Shown piece after piece: positions 57,388 through 64,000 of a stretch of DNA of 64,000 nucleotides (positions within the stretch are counted from its first letter, which is position 1; every line of letters begins with the position of its first letter). The notes beneath the pieces were generated by a model. The model was not told where the DNA came from, did no database searches, and saw only the letters and a list, made by a program, of their open reading frames with translations. Location: NCBI GenBank assembly GCA_021789495.1, contig JAJYJM010000002.1, forward strand, positions 1-64,000, read 5' to 3'. Made by a program: the position numbers and the translations under genes. This DNA comes from Nitrospirota bacterium. Its GTDB lineage: Bacteria; Nitrospirota; JACRHJ01.

Positions 57388-59759
57388 TGGACGAACACGC
57401 ATTAAAGGTCCTTGAATTTTACAAAGTGATCGAGGCCGTATCCGCCCGCGCGGCATCGGAACCCGGGCAGGCCGAAGCGCTCACAATCGCTCCTTTAACC
57501 GATATAAAAGAGGTGACCCTTCGGCTCCGGGAAGCCGACGAGCTTAAAAGATACCTCTCCTCCCGCCATGAATTCCCGATACGCGGCCTTCAGGACATTT
57601 CCCCGCAGCTTAAAAAGGCGGCTGTCGAAGGGGCGGCGCTAAGCCCGCAGGAACTCCTGTGCGTGCTCTCCGTGGCGAAGGCTTCCCGGCTTATGAAATC
57701 GGCCCTGGCGAAGGTTAAGCAGGAGTATCCTGTTTTAGTCAGAAGAGGCTCGAGCCTCTCGGTTTTTGAAAACATTGAGAACGAAATTACCCGCGCGATA
57801 GGCGAGGACGGCGAAGTTCTCGACTCTGCATCCCCGGAGCTCAAAAGGATACGGGTCTCGGCTGCGCAGGCCCGTTTCCGGATTAACCGGGAGCTTGAAG
57901 GTATAATCCAGGACTCGTCGCTCTCGAAGGCCGTGCAGGAGCCTGTGATAACCATGCGCGGCGAGAGATACGTGCTTCCGCTAAAAACCAACTTCCGCAC
58001 ATACCTCCAGGGAATCGTCCACGACCACTCACAAAGCGGCTCTACCGTTTTCGTGGAGCCTGAGAAGACTGTAGAGCTTAACAACCGCCTTGTGAGCCTT
58101 AAAAGAGACGAGAGCCGCGAGATAGAAAGGATACTGTGGCGTCTCACGGGAACCGTCCGGGAAAACGGCGGCGGACTGGAGGCGTCATATCTTGCCCTTG
58201 TAAAGCTCGACGCGCTTTATGCAATCGCGTCGTTTGCCATTGAAACCGGCGGGAATCTGCCGTCCGTCAACGACAAGGGATACATGGATCTCAAGGACGC
58301 CAGACACCCACTGCTTATAATGTCCAAGGGCATGGAGAATACCGTGCCGCTGGATATGCGGCTTGGGCGCGATTTCGACACGCTCGTCATCACCGGCCCG
58401 AATACCGGCGGGAAAACGGTCGTCTTAAAGACCGTGGGCCTGCTTGTCCTCATGGCGCAGGCCGGGCTTCTCATTCCCGCCGCGCCGGACTCCTCTATTT
58501 CCGTGTTCGACGGAGTATACTCGGATATCGGAGACGAGCAGAGCGTCGAGCAGAACTTAAGCACGTTCTCCTCGCACATGAATCAAATCGTTCATATGCT
58601 GAAAGAGGCGGCCAGGAATTCGTTGCTCCTGCTCGACGAGCTCGGCGCGGGAACGGACCCGTCCGAGGGTTCCGCGCTCGGCGTCGCCGTCATCGAGGAT
58701 CTGCACAGGCGCGGCGCTAAAACAGTCGTCACGACGCACCACGGCGCGCTCAAAGTCTTCGCATCCAATACCCCCGGCGTGATGAACGCCTCGGTAGAGT
58801 TCGACCCTGTCACGCTCATGCCGACATACCGCCTTGCAATTGGCCGTCCCGGCAGGAGCAGCGCGATACTTGTCGCCTCGCGGCTCGGTATGCCGAAAGG
58901 CGTCCTTGAGCGGGCAAAGGAGAGCCGGGCGGCGGGCGAGGCGGAGCTTGACACGCTCATCGAGAAGCTTGAGAAAGAGGCCCAGGCCGCGCGCGAGGAC
59001 AGGCGCAAGGCCGCGCAGGAGGCCCTTGAGGCCAGGGCCGAGAAGGAGCGGCTCCAGGGGCTTGTAAGGCGGGCGGAGGACGAGCGCAGGGAGGCCGTCA
59101 GGAAGGCCAAGGAGAAGGCACAGAATGTAATTAATCAACTGAAGTTCAAGCTCCGGGATTTGGACGAACTGACAAAGAAAGCCTCGAAGGGGCCTGAACG
59201 CGCAGAAGTAAAAAAACGGGCCGAAGAGGTTCAGACCCTTGAGGCGCAGTTGAATGACGCCGAGGCCGCCGCGCCGATTAGAAAGCTGGAGATCGAATCC
59301 CTCTCCGTCGGGGACTCGGTGAAGGTCTACAAATACAATAGACTGGGTCAGGTAATCGAGATAAAGCGCGACAGGCAAAAGGTGGTCGTTCAGCTTGGGA
59401 CGATGCGCGTTACGCTGTCCCCGGACGAGCTTGAGCTTTCCACTCGCGCGGCTCCGGGCAGGGCGAAGACGCAGGCCTTCACGGTAACGAGGGCCGAAGA
59501 AGAGGAAGAGGAATCTCCCGGCATGGAGATAAACATCATCGGCCTTCGCGTGGAGGAGGCGCTCCCGAAGGTGCAGAAGTTCCTGGACAAGACCATGCTA
59601 TCCGGCATGGGCAGCGTAAGGATTATCCACGGGCGCGGCACGGGGGCACTAAGGAAGGCCGTCCGCGAGGAGCTTATCGTCACCCCCGGCGTGAAGGACT
59701 TCCATGACGAGACCTCCGAGCATGGCGGCGACGCGGTAACGGTGGTGGGGTTTAAGTAA
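57387..59759 (+). CDS. mutS2: Endonuclease MutS2
   Basis: VITGPNTGGKTVVLKTVGLLVLMAQAGL; LLLLDELGAGTDPSEGSALGVAVIE; C-terminal Smr domain INIIGLRVEEALPKVQKFLDKTMLSGMGSVRIIHGRGTGALRKAVRE. Confidence 0.97.
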   Translation: MDEHALKVLEFYKVIEAVSARAASEPGQAEALTIAPLTDIKEVTLRLREADELKRYLSSRHEFPIRGLQDISPQLKKAAVEGAALSPQELLCVLSVAKASRLMKSALAKVKQEYPVLVRRGSSLSVFENIENEITRAIGEDGEVLDSASPELKRIRVSAAQARFRINRELEGIIQDSSLSKAVQEPVITMRGERYVLPLKTNFRTYLQGIVHDHSQSGSTVFVEPEKTVELNNRLVSLKRDESREIERILWRLTGTVRENGGGLEASYLALVKLDALYAIASFAIETGGNLPSVNDKGYMDLKDARHPLLIMSKGMENTVPLDMRLGRDFDTLVITGPNTGGKTVVLKTVGLLVLMAQAGLLIPAAPDSSISVFDGVYSDIGDEQSVEQNLSTFSSHMNQIVHMLKEAARNSLLLLDELGAGTDPSEGSALGVAVIEDLHRRGAKTVVTTHHGALKVFASNTPGVMNASVEFDPVTLMPTYRLAIGRPGRSSAILVASRLGMPKGVLERAKESRAAGEAELDTLIEKLEKEAQAAREDRRKAAQEALEARAEKERLQGLVRRAEDERREAVRKAKEKAQNVINQLKFKLRDLDELTKKASKGPERAEVKKRAEEVQTLEAQLNDAEAAAPIRKLEIESLSVGDSVKVYKYNRLGQVIEIKRDRQKVVVQLGTMRVTLSPDELELSTRAAPGRAKTQAFTVTRAEEEEEESPGMEINIIGLRVEEALPKVQKFLDKTMLSGMGSVRIIHGRGTGALRKAVREELIVTPGVKDFHDETSEHGGDAVTVVGFK

Positions 59760-59796
59760 TAGATTCGGTCACTATAATTTTAACCCGGAGAGTATT

Positions 59797-60792
59797 ATGG
59801 ACGAGAGAAGTATGCCCATCGTAAGCGTTGTAATACCTGTATACAACTGCGAAGCCTTCATCCGAGAGACAGTCGAGAGCGCCCTGGCGCAGACGTATCC
59901 GAACATCGAGATAATGGTGGTGGACGACGGCTCGACCGACGGCACTAAAAAACAAATTGAAGACCTGATAAAAGACCGCCGGATAAAATATATATTCCAG
60001 GAAAACGCCGGCCCGGGGGTCGCGCGCAATACCGGCATAAAGAATACGTTGGGAGAGCTTATAGCCCTCCTCGACCACGATGATTTATGGATGCCGGAAA
60101 AGATCGAGAAGCAGGTTCAATTCATACGTGAGAATCCGTGGGCGGATATTGTCTTCTGCGAAGGCTATGGTTTCGATGAAAAGGGGAATGATAAAAGGAG
60201 GATGGCAAGGGCTGAAAAGCGCATAAAAATGATACACAAGGTTTTGATTAAGAAAAAGAAAGAAGAGAACGGCGTTCTCCGGCCAGATTTTACAGATATG
60301 ATTTGCGAGGGGATAATCCGTTCGCCAACTTCAGTCATGTTTAAACGGCGCGCATTTGAATTAACCGGGGATTTTGCAAAAAATAAAGTGGATGATTGGA
60401 TAGATGACGATTGGGACATGTGGCTTCGCATGGCTGCAAAGGGCCTGAAGTTTGCCTATGTTTGCGAGGTGCTGTTTAAAAAAAGGGCGCACTCTGCGAA
60501 TCTGACAAAGTTATTAATGGCTAAAACTGAACCAAGCAGGAAAACTCCCAACTCTTTTGAGTCATTTATGGAAGGTTCGTCCGAGAAGAATACGCCGATT
60601 GCAAAAGTGTGGTCTGCAACCAATGCGTTTTCTTGGTCGCGCAATTCGATGTCCCAGGGCAACTTACGCGACGGCGTGGGTTTCGGCTTAAGAGCCGCCA
60701 GATTTAATAAAAAATACTATCTTAAACTGCCGGGACTCCTTGTGCGATATTTCAGATTCATGCTCAGACGAAAATTGGGGATTAATCAATAA
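59797..60792 (+). CDS. Glycosyltransferase family 2
   Basis: PIVSVVIPVYNCEAFIRETVESALAQTYPNIEIMVVDDGSTDGTKK; GPGVARNTGI; LLDHDDLWMPEKIEKQV. Confidence 0.93.
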   Translation: MDERSMPIVSVVIPVYNCEAFIRETVESALAQTYPNIEIMVVDDGSTDGTKKQIEDLIKDRRIKYIFQENAGPGVARNTGIKNTLGELIALLDHDDLWMPEKIEKQVQFIRENPWADIVFCEGYGFDEKGNDKRRMARAEKRIKMIHKVLIKKKKEENGVLRPDFTDMICEGIIRSPTSVMFKRRAFELTGDFAKNKVDDWIDDDWDMWLRMAAKGLKFAYVCEVLFKKRAHSANLTKLLMAKTEPSRKTPNSFESFMEGSSEKNTPIAKVWSATNAFSWSRNSMSQGNLRDGVGFGLRAARFNKKYYLKLPGLLVRYFRFMLRRKLGINQ

Positions 60793-60829
60793 TCCCTCTC
60801 GCAAGCCCTTTAATTTTCATTGATTTTGT

Positions 60830-60845
60830 TATACTATATAGTATA
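60830..60845. promoter_or_regulatory. 16-bp perfect palindrome TATACTATATAGTATA overlapping a candidate promoter of dnaG-rpoD
   Basis: TTGATT (60820-60825), 16-nt spacer, TATAAA (60842-60847); palindrome covers the spacer/-10. Confidence 0.45.
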
Positions 60846-60879
60846 AAATAGTTAGTTCACGCTTTTATAAGGCAGTGAT

Positions 60880-62745
60880 TTGAACGGCTTAATAACGGAT
60901 GAGGCGTTAGAGCGGGTGCGTTCCGCGACGGACATCGTCGAGCTTGTCTCCCAGCACGTCTCGCTGAAGAAGAGCGGCGCGAACTACCTGGGCCTGTGCC
61001 CGTTCCACCAGGAGAAGACGCCGTCGTTCACCGTAAGCCCGTCCAAGCAGATATTCCACTGCTTCGGATGCGGGGCGGGCGGGGACGCCGTCGGCTTCGT
61101 TATGCGCCAGGGAAACTACTCCTTCCCGGACGCGGTGCAATTCCTGGCCGACAGAGCGGGTATAGAGCTTCCTGAGCGGACAGCCGGAAGCCGGTCTGCC
61201 GGCGAGGATTGGGATAAATTAATCGCCGCGAACGAGGCGGCGGCGAAATTCTACCAGGAGCGGCTCTGGAATTCGCCGGACGGGGAAAAGGCGGTAAAAT
61301 ACCTCGAAGGACGCAGCATGCCGGAAGACGCGGCAAAGGGCTTTGAGCTGGGTTACTCCTCGGTCTCGTGGGACGCGCTTCTGACCCATTTAAAGGCCGG
61401 GGGACACGATTCCCGCATAATCGAAAAAGCGGGTCTTGCGATAAAAAAGACTGATGGGACGGGCAGTTACGACCGATTCCGCGACAGACTGATGTTCCCC
61501 ATAAGAGACGTCAAGGGAAGGTGCATCGGTTTCGGCGGAAGGGCTTTAAAAAACGAGGAGTTACCAAAATATCTAAACTCTCCGGAGACGCCGCTGTTCA
61601 AAAAGGGCGAAACGCTCTATGGTATTGATTTTGCAAAGGAAGAAATACGCAAGAAGGACTACGCGGTAATCGTCGAAGGCTACATGGACGCCATCGCCTG
61701 CCACAGGGCGGGAATAACGAATGCGACGGCGACCTTGGGAACGGCGCTAACCACTGGACATTTAAGGCTTTTATCGCGCTTCAGCAGGAACGTATTATTG
61801 GTCTTCGACGCCGACGAAGCGGGCCGGAAGGCGGCAGCGCGCTCCCTGGAAGTTTTCCTGTCCTTTGGCCCCAAAATGGCCGCGAAAGTCGCGCTCTTGC
61901 CCCAGGGAGACGACCCGGACAGCCTCCTTGCGCGAGAAGGCCCCGATGCCCTCAAGGAAGCATTTAAAGGGCGCGAAAAGCTTCTCGAATTTGTAATCAA
62001 ACGGGAGGCATCCGCCGTCTCCGATATAGACGGGAAAATCAAGGCCGCAGGGACAATTACCGGTATACTCGCGCGTCTGGACGATGCGGTCGAGAGAAGC
62101 CATTACCTGAAGATGGCCGCATCCGAGCTTGGAGTCGAGGAGTCGGCATTAAAAGAAGAACTGGAGAAAAAGATTAACGGCGGCGCAAAGACCGGGGTTT
62201 ATCGTTCCGGGGTCGCCAATAAAAAACTGGCCCCTATGGATAAAATCGAAGCGGGGCTTATCCAGGCAGCGCTTAAAGACCCTGAGGCGGCACTGTACGC
62301 GGCGGATAATTTGGTGCCGGATGATTTTTCGGACGAGAGGCTGAAAAAAATAGCCGAAGCTCTTTTCCGAATGGCCCTCGGAGGGGACTCGGTTTTAGTC
62401 CCGAAGCTCTTGGACGCGCTCCCGGACGAGGACATGAAGCGGACGGCGTTGGAGCTGTCATTAAAAGAGTTCGAGAAAGCCCACTATGGCAAGATGGAAG
62501 ATCCTGAGAGCTTCGTGAAGGGGGCAGTCGGCACGTTAACGGAGTCCCGTTATAAGAGGGTAGTTGAGGAGGTGAATGCCCTCCTTGAGAAGGCAAACGC
62601 CTTAGGCGAGCCGGTGGCGGTAAAGGAGTTGTCCGACTTCCGGATGAAGATGATGAAGGCTTTATCAGGCAAGGACTTTGAGCTTTTAAATAAACTGCAG
62701 AAGGAGTTAACCGAATGGCAAAAGAAGAGAAGCTGGACGAAGTAA
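60880..62745 (+). CDS. dnaG: DNA primase
   Basis: Zinc finger [80 protein letters not shown] start. Confidence 0.97.
   Translation: MNGLITDEALERVRSATDIVELVSQHVSLKKSGANYLGLCPFHQEKTPSFTVSPSKQIFHCFGCGAGGDAVGFVMRQGNYSFPDAVQFLADRAGIELPERTAGSRSAGEDWDKLIAANEAAAKFYQERLWNSPDGEKAVKYLEGRSMPEDAAKGFELGYSSVSWDALLTHLKAGGHDSRIIEKAGLAIKKTDGTGSYDRFRDRLMFPIRDVKGRCIGFGGRALKNEELPKYLNSPETPLFKKGETLYGIDFAKEEIRKKDYAVIVEGYMDAIACHRAGITNATATLGTALTTGHLRLLSRFSRNVLLVFDADEAGRKAAARSLEVFLSFGPKMAAKVALLPQGDDPDSLLAREGPDALKEAFKGREKLLEFVIKREASAVSDIDGKIKAAGTITGILARLDDAVERSHYLKMAASELGVEESALKEELEKKINGGAKTGVYRSGVANKKLAPMDKIEAGLIQAALKDPEAALYAADNLVPDDFSDERLKKIAEALFRMALGGDSVLVPKLLDALPDEDMKRTALELSLKEFEKAHYGKMEDPESFVKGAVGTLTESRYKRVVEEVNALLEKANALGEPVAVKELSDFRMKMMKALSGKDFELLNKLQKELTEWQKKRSWTK
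61190..61203. repeat. Palindromic element copy (GCCGGTCTGCCGGC), inside dnaG
   Basis: Perfect core in linker after zinc-binding domain ([15 protein letters not shown]). Confidence 0.75.
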
Positions 62746-64000
62746 AACAGTTAATCAGCGTCGGGAAGGAAAAGGGCTACCTGACCTACGACGATTTGAA
62801 TAACGTTCTGCCGCCCGAAATTTCGTCCTCCGAGCAGATAGAGAATATAATGAACATCTTCGGGGACATGGACATCGAGGTTATCGATTCCGGGCAGGAG
62901 GAGCGCTACGCCCGGATAATCGAGGCGGAAGAGGAGGAAGAAACTGCAAAAACCCGCACCTACGCCGACCTCGATTTCGAGGAAGAGGGCGAGGAGGAAG
63001 AGGAGGAAGAAGCCCTCGACTTAACCCCCGGCGCCATAGGCAAGACGGACGACCCGGTGCGTATGTATCTCCGGGAGATGGGGACGGTATCCCTTCTTTC
63101 CCGCGAGGGCGAGATAGTCATCGCAAAGCGCATCGAGGACGGCCAGAGGGAAATTGCCAAGGTCATGTACAGCATGCCCGCCGCGCTCAAAGAGCTTGTC
63201 TTGCTTGGCGACAAGCTCAAGAGAGGCCGCCTGGGCGTCCGGGACATCGTGCATACATACGAGGAGGAGTTCGAGGAGATAGAGGAGATAAACGAGGAAG
63301 AGTTAAAGGAGAAGACGATAACCCTTCTTGACGATGCGACCGCCCTCTACGAAAGGCTTATCCCTCAGCTCATCGAGCTTAAAAAGCCGAACCTCTCCGA
63401 ATCGAAGCAGAAGAGGCTTAAAGGCTCTGTCCGCCAGATAAAGAAGGAGCTTTCCGAGAAGCTCGATATGGTAAACCTGCACCCCAGGCAGGTGGAGCTT
63501 GTCGCGCAGAAGCTAAGAGATTATGCCTGGACGGTTATGGAGGCCGAGAAGGACATAAGGGCGTGCGCAAGGCGCGCCGGCGTAACCATCGATGAACTGC
63601 ACAATATATTTCTGAAGCCCCGCCCGGAAAAGGGGAAGGTTAAAGTCCCGAAGAAGGTGAGGCTGACCCCCGACCAGTTCCTTGAACTGGAGAAGTCCTA
63701 TGAGAACGCGAAGAAAAAACTGGAGCGCGTGCAGACGGAGACGCTTGTTGCTCCGGACGAGCTTCGGGCCGCGGTATCGTCGCTCGACAAGGGCGAGTTC
63801 AACATGAAGACAGCGAAGACGGAGCTTGTAGAGGCGAACCTCCGGCTTGTGGTTTCGATAGCGAAAAAATACACGAACAGGGGCCTTCAGTTCCTTGACT
63901 TAATCCAGGAAGGCAATATCGGCCTGATGAAGGCGGTGGACAAGTTCGAGTATAAACGCGGCTACAAGTTCTCGACGTATGCGACGTGGTGGATACGCCA
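62715..64000 (+). CDS. rpoD: RNA polymerase sigma-70 factor (primary), 3' end truncated by window
   Basis: [24 protein letters not shown] (region 1.1); [22 protein letters not shown] (1.2); [62 protein letters not shown] (2.x). Confidence 0.97.
   Translation, partial: MAKEEKLDEVKQLISVGKEKGYLTYDDLNNVLPPEISSSEQIENIMNIFGDMDIEVIDSGQEERYARIIEAEEEEETAKTRTYADLDFEEEGEEEEEEEALDLTPGAIGKTDDPVRMYLREMGTVSLLSREGEIVIAKRIEDGQREIAKVMYSMPAALKELVLLGDKLKRGRLGVRDIVHTYEEEFEEIEEINEEELKEKTITLLDDATALYERLIPQLIELKKPNLSESKQKRLKGSVRQIKKELSEKLDMVNLHPRQVELVAQKLRDYAWTVMEAEKDIRACARRAGVTIDELHNIFLKPRPEKGKVKVPKKVRLTPDQFLELEKSYENAKKKLERVQTETLVAPDELRAAVSSLDKGEFNMKTAKTELVEANLRLVVSIAKKYTNRGLQFLDLIQEGNIGLMKAVDKFEYKRGYKFSTYATWWIR

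Overview
This is a dense, GC-rich bacterial chromosome segment of about 64 kb, mostly housekeeping genes. The lineage looks Gram-negative because LpxC and ADP-heptose-type LPS genes are present; I cannot place the taxon. From the left it carries: an rnj-ksgA-hemerythrin-pdxA-S4 minus-strand operon; gmhA/rfaE2 heptose genes interrupted by an Mrr-type endonuclease; mfd; three tandem parvulins; mltG; polyamine genes (arginine decarboxylase, speE, speH); lpxC; a siroheme gene with an MjaI-type restriction-modification pair; purE; an AddB/AddA-like pair; gap-pgk; a caa3-type cytochrome oxidase operon with heme A synthesis genes; two CgeB-like proteins; a KimA/APC-type transporter behind a c-di-AMP (ydaO) riboswitch; trmFO-xer-hslV-hslU; argB; mutS2; and dnaG with a truncated rpoD. 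The most interesting signal is a dispersed short palindrome family, core GCCGGT-NN-(A/G)CCGGC, often flanked by TTCGGAC and sometimes paired with a second palindrome GCGGCTCCAGCCGC. It is inserted in-frame, in all reading frames, inside conserved genes (rnj, pdxA, mfd, speA-like, addB, addA, xer, hslU, dnaG, cgeB-like) as well as between genes, much as Rickettsia palindromic elements are. Other strong leads are: a DUF559 gene that starts and ends inside flanking C-rich inverted repeats and abuts the arginine decarboxylase start codon; a DNA methyltransferase fused to a degenerate staphylococcal-nuclease-like domain; and an unexplained structured leader upstream of speH containing an amber-interrupted mini-ORF. 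All calls come from reading the sequence; no database search was run.
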